Shown here in pieces: positions 9,623 through 17,338 of a DNA stretch of 64,000 nt (positions are counted from its first letter, which is position 1; every line of letters starts with the position of its first letter). The translations under genes were made by a program, and so were the position numbers. The stretch spans positions 7,116-71,115 of the forward strand of contig JBBRDU010000007.1 in the NCBI GenBank assembly GCA_038203615.1, read 5' to 3'. The notes below the pieces were generated by a model. That model was not told where the DNA came from. It did no database searches and saw nothing but the letters and a program-made list of their open reading frames with translations. This DNA comes from JBBRDU01 sp038203615 (lineage in GTDB: Bacteria > Verrucomicrobiota > Verrucomicrobiia > Chthoniobacterales > UBA10450).

Positions 9623-9768
9623 GCTACTGGTCAAAAACCCGGGCACTGTCCCGAGATCAGGACAAGGTCATCCAACTAAATAATCGGCCGAACTACGGCT
9701 TTGATCTGTCTCACAATCGGGGTCAGGCCAGTGCGTTCCTGATTTTTGTTAGGCAAAATCAAGCAATC

Positions 9769-9833
9769 GGGGCGAGACTCGGTCGAGCCGTGGATTTTTC
9801 CGCCGATTCGTCGGCTCGACGGAGTCTCGCCCC
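9769..9833. repeat. Long near-perfect inverted repeat
   Basis: Arms 9769-9790 and 9812-9833 (beginning GGGGCGAGACTC) match at 21 of 22 positions with a 21-base spacer. It lies between the convergent gcvP and FAD-oxidoreductase genes. Nothing else was recognised in the 316-base gap 9549-9864 besides this and the repeat at 9566. Confidence 0.85.
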
Positions 9834-9864
9834 ACCGGCCAAGGAGCGGCGGTGGGACCCTACG

Positions 9865-11388
9865 TTATTCGGACGCCAGCGTGGCAGAGGCTGCCGGGTC
9901 CACCCGCATGGGCACAAGGCGCAGCGCTGTTCCCTGCGTTTCTTCCGCCGCGGCGGATCCGGCTTCGTGATACTCGGCGTCGCCATTGACCTGCCAGAGA
10001 TCGTACAGCTTCGTGTCCGCCAAAATATTCTCAGTGCAAAGCATCGCCGTCATCATGGCATGATCCTGGTTGTTGTACTTGTGCATGCCGTTCCGACCGA
10101 CCAGGTGCAGGTTGGGAAAGCGGGCCTCCAACTCGACCGCGATGGTCTCGACGTGACGAGCGTAATCGTCATCGTAAACCGGATACGCTTTTTTCTGCCT
10201 AACGACACAGCCATCGAGCACGTCCCCTTCTTCGGCCAGTCCGATCTTCATCAGTTCGCGTGTGGCCAGCTTGATCAGCTCTTCGTCTTTCGAATCCCAG
10301 ACGCCGTCGTGCTCGAAACAGAAATATTCCAGGCCGTAGCAGGCCTTGTCCGGATCCGGCACCATCTCGGGTGACCAGGAGCGGAAGTTCTGGACGCGTC
10401 CGACCTTCACACTCGGATCGTGAATGTAGATCCAGTTATCATCGAACTTCTGCCGATCCTTCAGGATCAGCATGACGGTGAGAAAGTCCCGATACTTCAG
10501 GCTCTCGGCCGCATGCAGCGCCCCCTCGGAAACTTTGGGAGCCAGCCCGCGCACTAGTTCGCGCATGGGCGCGGAAGAGATGACATGCTCGGATTGGAGT
10601 GTTTGTGTCTGCCCTTCTCGATCGGTGAACTGAATGGTCCAGGTGGAAGCGCCTTCGTCATACGAGCAACCGGTTACTTTACAGCCCATCTCAATCTGGC
10701 CGCCCATTTGCCGGGTCTTGTCGGCGCATGCTTCCCACATCATGCCCGGGCCTTTGCGCGGATAGCGAAACGAATTGATCAGCGTCTTAATGACCTTGGT
10801 CCGATCCTTCGGCTGGCGCTTGGGCAGAAGCGCATTGCGAATGGCGCTGCCGAGCGATAATCCCTTGATGCGTTGCGCGGCCCAGTCGGCCGAGATGTCT
10901 TTGCAGTTCATTCCCCAGACTTTCTCGGTGTAACTTTTGAAGAAAGTGTTGAAGAGACGTTTGCCGAACTGATTACTGACCCAGTCTTCAAAGTTCCGGG
11001 GATTCGGGACAGGGAAGAGACGCGCCTTCAACCAGGAGAGGACGCACAGAATCGAGCGGAACACGCCCAGCTTAAAGAGCGCTTCGAACGGCTTCAACGG
11101 GTAGGCAAAGAATTTGCCACCGTAAAAGATTCGGGACGAGCGCGGGCGCACCAGCATGTCGTTCGGGAGAATCTCGGTCCAAAGATCTTCCACCGCCTTA
11201 CACTTGGAGAAGAAGCGATGCCCGCCAATGTCGAAACCAAAACCTTTATAGGTGGCCGTGCGGGAGATCCCCCCGACATAGACCGGGTCCGCCTCGAGCA
11301 CGGTGACCTCCACGTCGTTCTTCGATAAAAGATAAGCGGCGGTCAGCCCAGCCGGGCCGGCGCCAATAATAGCTACGTTTGTTTTCAT
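9865..11388 (-). CDS. NAD(P)/FAD-dependent oxidoreductase, UDP-galactopyranose mutase/HemY-like
   Basis: 507 residues. The N-terminus is a Rossmann FAD-binding fold: IGAGPAGLTAAYLL, then the ribose-binding acid in VLEADPVYVGG and DIGGHRFFSK. The middle is helical with a SYTEKVWGM stretch, and YARHVETIAVE precedes the C-terminal FAD motif around LHLVGRNGMHKYNNQDHAM. This combination is typical of the amine-oxidase/UGM-like family found in glycan gene clusters. The gene sits 6 bases downstream of the PIG-V-like membrane gene on the same strand, suggesting a two-gene operon for envelope glycan or lipid modification. The exact substrate cannot be told. Confidence 0.75.
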   Translation of the reverse strand: MKTNVAIIGAGPAGLTAAYLLSKNDVEVTVLEADPVYVGGISRTATYKGFGFDIGGHRFFSKCKAVEDLWTEILPNDMLVRPRSSRIFYGGKFFAYPLKPFEALFKLGVFRSILCVLSWLKARLFPVPNPRNFEDWVSNQFGKRLFNTFFKSYTEKVWGMNCKDISADWAAQRIKGLSLGSAIRNALLPKRQPKDRTKVIKTLINSFRYPRKGPGMMWEACADKTRQMGGQIEMGCKVTGCSYDEGASTWTIQFTDREGQTQTLQSEHVISSAPMRELVRGLAPKVSEGALHAAESLKYRDFLTVMLILKDRQKFDDNWIYIHDPSVKVGRVQNFRSWSPEMVPDPDKACYGLEYFCFEHDGVWDSKDEELIKLATRELMKIGLAEEGDVLDGCVVRQKKAYPVYDDDYARHVETIAVELEARFPNLHLVGRNGMHKYNNQDHAMMTAMLCTENILADTKLYDLWQVNGDAEYHEAGSAAAEETQGTALRLVPMRVDPAASATLASE

Positions 11389-11394
11389 GTATTC

Positions 11395-12744
11395 CTAAGC
11401 AACCCAGTTACCCCTCGTAAAATTCCACACGTACCATCCCTGCACGCTTAATCCCGCGGCGCTGCCCAACGCCACCACCGCCATGCCGAGGATCCGAACG
11501 AGGGCCGGCGGGGTTCGAAATTGCCGCAGAAAATGCAAAAAGGCCAGTACCATTAACGCGTGCACGCAAAATTCGTAGCGGAGCATACTTTCCATCTCCA
11601 CGCATGCGACCCCGCTGACCGAGATAAAGTAAATGAGGCCGGCACAGAAATAGAACCCGACCCTCACCTGCCACTGGGTCCGACGCCGCACCGCCGGCAG
11701 CCCTTCCATCACTCCCGCCCCCAGGAGAAGCAGCCCCCCCAGAGTCATCGCCATCTGGCTCGCTTCCGTCGGATTGTTCAGAGCCGGCATGAGCCACCGG
11801 TAACTGGACGGCTTAAAAATGGCCAGGTAATCGGGGGTAATGCCCCAGCCGGCTGACTGGGTCAGCATGTAAATGTCCCAGTGCCCCCAACGAACCTGAC
11901 AATAGAGAAAGAATAAACCGGCCCCCATGGTGGCCGCGATCATCAGGGCGATGGCGGATCCATGTTGCCGCACCCAGCCGATCGGATGACGCAGTCCGTT
12001 CCAGCCCCCATCCACGACGGAGCGCAAGACCGGCAGAGCCGCGCATGGAATTCCCACGATGCGCGTGGCCGACATGCAGATCCCATGCAAAGCCGCCAGG
12101 ACCTTGGCACCCCCCCCTTCCGCGCTGCTCCAATAAATAAAACCGAGCAGCGCCATCAAAAAAAGAGACTCCGAATATCCCGCCACGAGAAAAAAGGCCG
12201 CCGGGTGCGCCACGATGGCGAGGGCGCCAAAAAACCGCAGGGTTGGCGAAAGGTGCCAGCGCTCGCAGAAGAGGAAGAAATAACACCAGAAGCCGAAAGC
12301 CGCCGCCTGGGCCGTGAGCAACAACGCTTTGTCGGTTTCCAAATCGAGTCCGTAGCGCAAGGCGCCAGCGATGAGGGGATAGGCCGGGAAAAAGGCCACG
12401 TTGGAGACCTCAATGACCTTATGATTGATCGGAGGCACAATCGTCTGATACCCCCGATCCACGATGTTCATGAACCAGTAGCCGTCGTGCTGAACAAGGG
12501 TGGAATAGCGGTAGGAAAGAGGGCCCTCCGGGGCGAGCAGACCGACCGCCACCACCATTTGCCCGAGCGTCATCAGCAGACCCGCGATCAACGCGCGGAC
12601 CACTGGTTGAATAGATGGCTTCGACTCGGCCACAGGAAGGGCCGAGAAGATACCAAAGCTTCGGGGTTGGCAAGAACTTGTGGGGGAAGCCGAAACGGCG
12701 ATCTCGCTGGGCATGGGTGCGGACGTGGCAGTTTCTAATCGCAT
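11395..12744 (-). CDS. PIG-V-like integral membrane mannosyltransferase
   Basis: About 449 residues from the ATG at 12744; the reading frame extends 44 codons upstream without family features. Roughly ten hydrophobic helices are visible. The first external loop contains LVQHDGYWFMNIVDRGY, matching the acidic WDGxWY-type motif of PIG-V (GPI mannosyltransferase 2) enzymes, followed by FFPAYPLIAGAL and the TRIVGIPCAALP segment. Bacterial members use polyprenyl-phosphate sugars as donors. It is probably co-expressed with the downstream FAD oxidoreductase. The donor and acceptor are unknown. Confidence 0.7.
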   Translation of the reverse strand: MRLETATSAPMPSEIAVSASPTSSCQPRSFGIFSALPVAESKPSIQPVVRALIAGLLMTLGQMVVAVGLLAPEGPLSYRYSTLVQHDGYWFMNIVDRGYQTIVPPINHKVIEVSNVAFFPAYPLIAGALRYGLDLETDKALLLTAQAAAFGFWCYFFLFCERWHLSPTLRFFGALAIVAHPAAFFLVAGYSESLFLMALLGFIYWSSAEGGGAKVLAALHGICMSATRIVGIPCAALPVLRSVVDGGWNGLRHPIGWVRQHGSAIALMIAATMGAGLFFLYCQVRWGHWDIYMLTQSAGWGITPDYLAIFKPSSYRWLMPALNNPTEASQMAMTLGGLLLLGAGVMEGLPAVRRRTQWQVRVGFYFCAGLIYFISVSGVACVEMESMLRYEFCVHALMVLAFLHFLRQFRTPPALVRILGMAVVALGSAAGLSVQGWYVWNFTRGNWVA

Positions 12745-12890
12745 TGCTTTTCGTTCGTGGACGCGACTTTCAGTGGCAGAATTGGACGAGGACGCCTTGC
12801 ATTTATTCGCGTCAAAATGGCCGTCGCCCCCCAAAGCCGATCCTCGCCGCGCGCGTCGGAATGACGCGCATTCCACTTGCCGTCAGGGAC

Positions 12891-14342
12891 CTACGCCGCA
12901 GCTTCGCCCGTGCGATCGACCAGGTCCGCGTAGACTTCTTCGTAGCGTTCCGCCGCCTTTTCCCATGAAAAATCGCGAGCCATGGCGCGTTCCATCAAGG
13001 TGCCCCACAGTCGCCCATCGCGGAAATGACGGCGGGCCCGTTTGATCGCGTCCCAGAAAGCCTCGCTGGAATGCTCGTAACAAAGGAAGCCATACCCCCG
13101 GTTCGCGCTTGCATCGTAATCCTCGATGATCTCCTGGATCCCGCCCGTCGCGCGGGCCACCGGTAATGCTCCATATTTCAAGCTGTAAGTGGCACTCAAT
13201 CCCGACGGCTCGAAGCGCGAAGGAATCAGACTGACGTCCATGCCCGCTTCGATGACGTGAGCGCTTTTCTCATCGTATTGCTTCCGGTATGCGAACTTGG
13301 CCGGGAATTTGCGCGCCGCCACGGCCAATCTCGTTTCAAAGGCCGGGTCGCCCTCGCCCAGGATAATTAATCGAACATCATCCGAAAGCAGCCGATCCAG
13401 CAACGGCATGAGAATCTCAAAGCCCTTTTCCTGAACGACCCGTGTCACCATGCCAAAGACCGGTCCTGTCGGAGCCGGATCGAGGCTCAACCCGCTGAGC
13501 AGGGCGTCGCGGTTCAGCTGTTTTCCTAACAAATTGTTCAGATCGTAGCGTGCCGGCAGGAGGGCATCAGTCGCCGGATCCCAGCGCGAGTAGTCGGCCC
13601 CGCCCAAAATGGCCGTGAGCTTGTGCGCATTCTCGCGCAACACAATATCGAGACCGCCGCCACCTTCCGCGCTCAGAATCTCGCGCTTATAACGCTCACT
13701 CACCGTCGTGATCCGGTCGGCGTAAAGAATCCCGCCTTTCAGGAAATTCATCCGGCCAAAAAACTCGAGGCCGCGCAGCGTAAAGAAACGCTCGTGCAGA
13801 TTCGTGAGTTTAAAATCAAGCCCCCAAAAACTGCCCTGCTCCGCCACATGATGAATCGTCAGGACGGTGGCGAGCGGCAGGTGATACGCATGCACGAGCA
13901 GAGGCACGAGGGCGGCCGGCCAATCGTGCGCGTGCAAAATCTGCACCGCCGGGGTCAACCGGCGCGCCAGTTCAATGGCCGCCTTGCTAAAAAAGATGAA
14001 GCGAGCGGCGTTATCCTCGTAAGGCTGTCCCTGCTCACCGTAAATCCCCGGTCGATCGAAAAACTCGTCGCACCGGATGAAAAATAACTGCACCCCGCTA
14101 GGGCTGTGTCCTTCCAGATACTCGGCCACGTAGGTTTTCTCGCCCACCCGCACGTCCACCGTGATGCCGGTGTCCTCCACGGGAAAGGATGAGTGCTCGC
14201 GGATCTCGCGATAGAACGGCAAAGCCACGCTCACTTCGTGTCCCTGCTTGCGCAGCTCGTGGGGCAGCGCATCGATCACATCGACCAGCGCCCCGGCACG
14301 CTGCAAAGGAGGTCCCTCCGCGCTGATCATCAAAATTCTCAT
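12891..14342 (-). CDS. glgA: GT5 glycogen/starch synthase, atypical active-site motifs
   Basis: 483 residues, the usual length of GlgA, which elongates alpha-1,4-glucan from ADP-glucose. The GT5 fold is clear: MRILMISAEGPPLQ, HAHDWPAALVP, TTVSERYKREI, the QEKG lysine (RVVQEKGFEIL), and the C-terminal PSRFEPSGLSATYSLKYG with the catalytic Glu. Departures: the KTGGL motif is RAGAL (Lys to Arg), FEPCGLTQ is FEPSGLSA, and NGID before the SRWDP segment is GGAD. These positions contact ADP-glucose in E. coli GlgA, so donor use may differ. It is not next to other glg genes here. Confidence 0.78.
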   Translation of the reverse strand: MRILMISAEGPPLQRAGALVDVIDALPHELRKQGHEVSVALPFYREIREHSSFPVEDTGITVDVRVGEKTYVAEYLEGHSPSGVQLFFIRCDEFFDRPGIYGEQGQPYEDNAARFIFFSKAAIELARRLTPAVQILHAHDWPAALVPLLVHAYHLPLATVLTIHHVAEQGSFWGLDFKLTNLHERFFTLRGLEFFGRMNFLKGGILYADRITTVSERYKREILSAEGGGGLDIVLRENAHKLTAILGGADYSRWDPATDALLPARYDLNNLLGKQLNRDALLSGLSLDPAPTGPVFGMVTRVVQEKGFEILMPLLDRLLSDDVRLIILGEGDPAFETRLAVAARKFPAKFAYRKQYDEKSAHVIEAGMDVSLIPSRFEPSGLSATYSLKYGALPVARATGGIQEIIEDYDASANRGYGFLCYEHSSEAFWDAIKRARRHFRDGRLWGTLMERAMARDFSWEKAAERYEEVYADLVDRTGEAAA

Positions 14343-14517
14343 GCGATCCCTGATGTTCGATCTTTGAGGTTTGATGTCAAAGCCGGGCCGCCGCTTTCAC
14401 CCGCGACCGCACGAACCGAGCGCCTCTGCGGTTTAAATAAAACATTACATTCCTGTCATGAGAAGGCCACCGCCCCCCGCAATCACGAATTCAGGTGAAC
14501 CTCACAGCACATCCCGT

Positions 14518-15356
14518 ATGCAAAAAAAATCTCCTTCCGAATCCGGCTTCTTTAACCCTCGCGTCCTTCTGGCTTTTGCCCTGTGCTCCATTCCAGATAC
14601 CGCCGGCGGCACCAGCTACAGCCTGCGCCCGGCCAACTTGTGTCTGCCGAACGCGGCGCCCCTCGCCAGTCTCGCGGCCAACATCAATACGGGGAGCAAG
14701 CCGCTCGCGGTGAACTTCAATGCCAGCGCTTCGTCCGACAGCGACGCGATCGACACCATTGCAAACTACACCTTCAACTTTGGTGATGGCGGAGACGGTG
14801 TTATGCAGAGGACTCCGACGATCAGCCACACCTTCGGCAACACGGGCCTCTACGATGCCAAACTCGTGGTGACCGATTCGCGGGGTAAAGTGAGCTCCAA
14901 CACGGCGCATCAGTTGATCGAAGTGACAATACCGTTGCAGGTGGTCTCGCGCATGGTGCATGGCAGCGCCGGACCGTTCGATATCAATCTGCCCTTGACC
15001 GGCACGCCCGCGGTTGAATGCCGCAGCGGCGGAGCCAGTGGTAACTTCCAGATGGTCTTCACCTTTGCCAATCCGCTGACCAGCGTGGGCGGCGCCACCT
15101 TCAGTGGAACCGGTAGCATCAGCAATCGGTCGCTCGGAACGGATCCGCATCAATACATCGTCGATCTGACAGGCGTGACCAACGCCCAAACCGTTGGCGT
15201 GACCTTGAGTAATGTGATCGACTCGACCGGAAATATCGGTTCCGTTACCGGCCACCATAAGCATGCTGGTCGGCGACACGACCGGGAATGGCGCGGTCAA
15301 CTCCAGTGACATCGCGCAAACCCAGCAAGCCTCGGGGCAGACCCCTTTCGTTAGGC
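14518..15356 (+). pseudogene. Frameshifted PKD-domain, dockerin-like secreted protein
   Basis: The reading frame from ATG 14518 runs to 15309: signal-like start, Ala/Asn-rich linker, then a PKD domain (SSDSDAIDTIANYTFNFGDG through SHTFGNTGLYDAKLVV) and a beta-sandwich with GNFQMVFTFANPL. Near 15250 one extra G breaks the frame; in the shifted frame the sequence continues as MLVGDTTGNGAVNSSDIAQTQ, the first half of a dockerin-type calcium repeat. The second half is missing because the sequence runs into the 3' end of cca. This looks like a dead, truncated cell-surface gene rather than a working short protein. Confidence 0.72.
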
Positions 15357-16688
15357 GCCCCTGCCCAACAAATACTCGCTTTTTACCCATGCGAGCGCCT
15401 CACTCCGATCACGTAAGGCGCCTTCCAGCTGGCGAGTTTCGACCGCTTCCAAAATCTCCCCGAAGCGGGGGCCCGGCTTCAGTCCCAGCGCAATCAGGTC
15501 TTCGCCGCGCACCAGGGGCGGCGGGATAATCGGCTCCTTGGCGAACTCTTCGCCTTTACGCAGCAGAAACTTATAATTGTCGAGCATCTGATGGCTGCCC
15601 GCGCAGTCCACCCGGTGCAACTCGAGCTCCTCCTGAAAGGTGGGGCGCGCCATGAACCGCTTCAGCTTGGCCACTCGCATGTTGGGCACGTCTTTGAAAA
15701 CCATGTGCTGGCGAACCATCTCCACCGCTGCATCAATCTCCGCCCTAGAGAAACGCAAACGCTCCATGATCTGCTCCGTCATGGCCGCACCGAGCCGGTC
15801 GTGACCATTGAAGCGAATGCGGCCCGTCTCGTCCACGGTCGCCGTAACCGGCTTGGCCACGTCGTGCAGGAGAACGGAAAAAACGAGCGGCACGGAAACG
15901 GCCGGCGGCAGCAGGCCTAACATTAATCGGGTGTGCTGAAAGACGTCCCCTTCCGGATGAAATTGTTCCGGCTGGTCACATCCCTTCATGGCTTCGATTT
16001 CCGGCAGGACGGCCCGGAGCAAACCGCTCCGATCAAGCAGATCCCAGCCGCGCATGCGGTTCGGCGAAAGAAAAATGCGGACCAATTCTTCGCGGATTCG
16101 TTCCGCACTGATCTGGGTGATGCCTGCGGCCTGCGCCACCAGCGCATCCCAGGTTGGTCCGTCAATCTCAAATCCCAAAACGGTGGCAAATCGAACAGCC
16201 CGCAGCATGCGCAGCCGATCTTCCTCGAATCGCTCCCGCGCCTCTCCAATCGCGCGCACCAGTTTCGCCTCCAGGTCCGCACGCCCGCCCACGTAATCGA
16301 TCACCTCTTCCTTGATCGGATCATAAAACATCCCGTTGATCGTGAAATCGCGGCGCCGCGCATCTTCTTCCGGAGAGGTAAACCGCACCGCCACCGGCCG
16401 CCGGCCATCTATATAAGCGTCGTCCGCGCGAAAAGTGGCGACCTCAAACTGGAACTCATCTTCCAGCACCACGATCACGCCAAAATGGGCGCCGACCGCG
16501 TAGGTCCGGGCAAAGGTCTTCTGCACCGCCTCGGGTGGCGCGTCCGTCGCGATATCAAAATCCTTGGGCGTCTGCTGGCGCACGACGTCGCGCACGCATC
16601 CCCCCGCGAAATAGGCGACGTGCCCGGCCGCGCGCAACCGGTCCACAATGCCGCGCGCCGCGTCTTCCATGGGCGATGAAGTTTTCAT
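15351..16688 (-). CDS. cca: CCA tRNA nucleotidyltransferase/poly(A) polymerase family with HD domain
   Basis: 445 residues from ATG 16688. The class II nucleotidyltransferase head is clear: YFAGGCVRDVV, KDFDIATDAPP with the metal-binding Asp pair, and RRRDFTINGMFYDP. The ERFEEDRLRMLRAVRF motif recognises the incoming nucleotide. An HD-type domain follows (HPEGDVFQHTRLML and LLHDVAKP). The enzyme adds or repairs the 3' CCA of tRNAs; poly(A) polymerases share the fold, so activity is inferred. This is relevant because the tRNA-Sec in this window does not encode a full CCA. It converges with the dead PKD gene, overlapping its end. Confidence 0.9.
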   Translation of the reverse strand: MKTSSPMEDAARGIVDRLRAAGHVAYFAGGCVRDVVRQQTPKDFDIATDAPPEAVQKTFARTYAVGAHFGVIVVLEDEFQFEVATFRADDAYIDGRRPVAVRFTSPEEDARRRDFTINGMFYDPIKEEVIDYVGGRADLEAKLVRAIGEARERFEEDRLRMLRAVRFATVLGFEIDGPTWDALVAQAAGITQISAERIREELVRIFLSPNRMRGWDLLDRSGLLRAVLPEIEAMKGCDQPEQFHPEGDVFQHTRLMLGLLPPAVSVPLVFSVLLHDVAKPVTATVDETGRIRFNGHDRLGAAMTEQIMERLRFSRAEIDAAVEMVRQHMVFKDVPNMRVAKLKRFMARPTFQEELELHRVDCAGSHQMLDNYKFLLRKGEEFAKEPIIPPPLVRGEDLIALGLKPGPRFGEILEAVETRQLEGALRDRSEALAWVKSEYLLGRGA

Positions 16689-16771
16689 CAAATCAGCTCG
16701 AACCAAACCAGACTCGATACGTTCCGTCACCGGCGATTGCGGTCAATCGCCCGTGCCCCTCTTTTCCGGAG

Positions 16772-16848
16772 GGTAGGGACATCGCGCTGCCCTGTCCGTG
16801 CGCCATGCCAGGCCAGCGGAGCGGACGCCGCAGCGCGGCGTCCCTGCC
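16772..16848. repeat. REP-like inverted repeat between cca and lspA
   Basis: Arms 16772-16789 (GGTAGGGACATCGCGCTG) and 16831-16848 pair at 15 of 18 positions, with a further GTCCG/CGGAC pair inside. It lies 7 bases past the lspA stop and could also act as an mRNA end structure; no T-run was seen. Confidence 0.75.
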
Positions 16849-16855
16849 ACCCGCG

Positions 16856-17338
16856 CTACACGTCGGTGGCAGCCGGTTCCGCCGTCTTGTGCGCAAAGGA
16901 ATGAATGATGAAAAAGAAGACCGCGATGCAAATGCAGGAATCCGCCACGTTGAAAGCCGGCCAGGGATGAGCCAGCGGGATGTGCAAATCGAACAGCAAA
17001 AAATCAATGACGTGGCCGTGCAACAACCGATCAGTCAAATTCCCAAGAATCCCGGCGAGGAGCAGACCGAGCGAGACATCCCGCCAGACGTCCCGGGGCC
17101 GCCTCCGCACCAGCAACGAGACCACGAAGAGCAGCGCCACGCAGGAAATGGCAATGAAAAATCCATTGTTATTTCGGAAGGAACCGAAGGCCGCGCCGGT
17201 GTTGGTCACATGAACCAGATCGAGGAAGCCGGGAATAATCACTCGCGGCTGTTCCGGATCAACCGACTGGATGACCAAGTATTTAGTGAGCTGATCGATC
17301 GCCCAAAGCGGTAACGACAAAAGAAAAATAAACTTCAT
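16856..17338 (-). CDS. lspA: Lipoprotein signal peptidase (signal peptidase II)
   Basis: 160 residues with four hydrophobic helices. It removes signal peptides from diacylglyceryl-modified prolipoproteins in the inner membrane. Family motifs are DQLTKYLV near the start, NTGAAFG, and the two catalytic aspartates in GNLTDRLLHGHVIDF and FNVADSCI. The start ATG at 17338-17336 overlaps the ileS stop by four bases (ATGA), so translation is coupled to ileS. The ileS-lspA order is common in bacteria. Confidence 0.95.
   Translation of the reverse strand: MKFIFLLSLPLWAIDQLTKYLVIQSVDPEQPRVIIPGFLDLVHVTNTGAAFGSFRNNNGFFIAISCVALLFVVSLLVRRRPRDVWRDVSLGLLLAGILGNLTDRLLHGHVIDFLLFDLHIPLAHPWPAFNVADSCICIAVFFFIIHSFAHKTAEPAATDV

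Noticed and set aside
15250..15309. Stop of the PKD gene as a Sec UGA
   Set aside because: The break is a one-base frameshift; the dockerin-like continuation is in a different frame.
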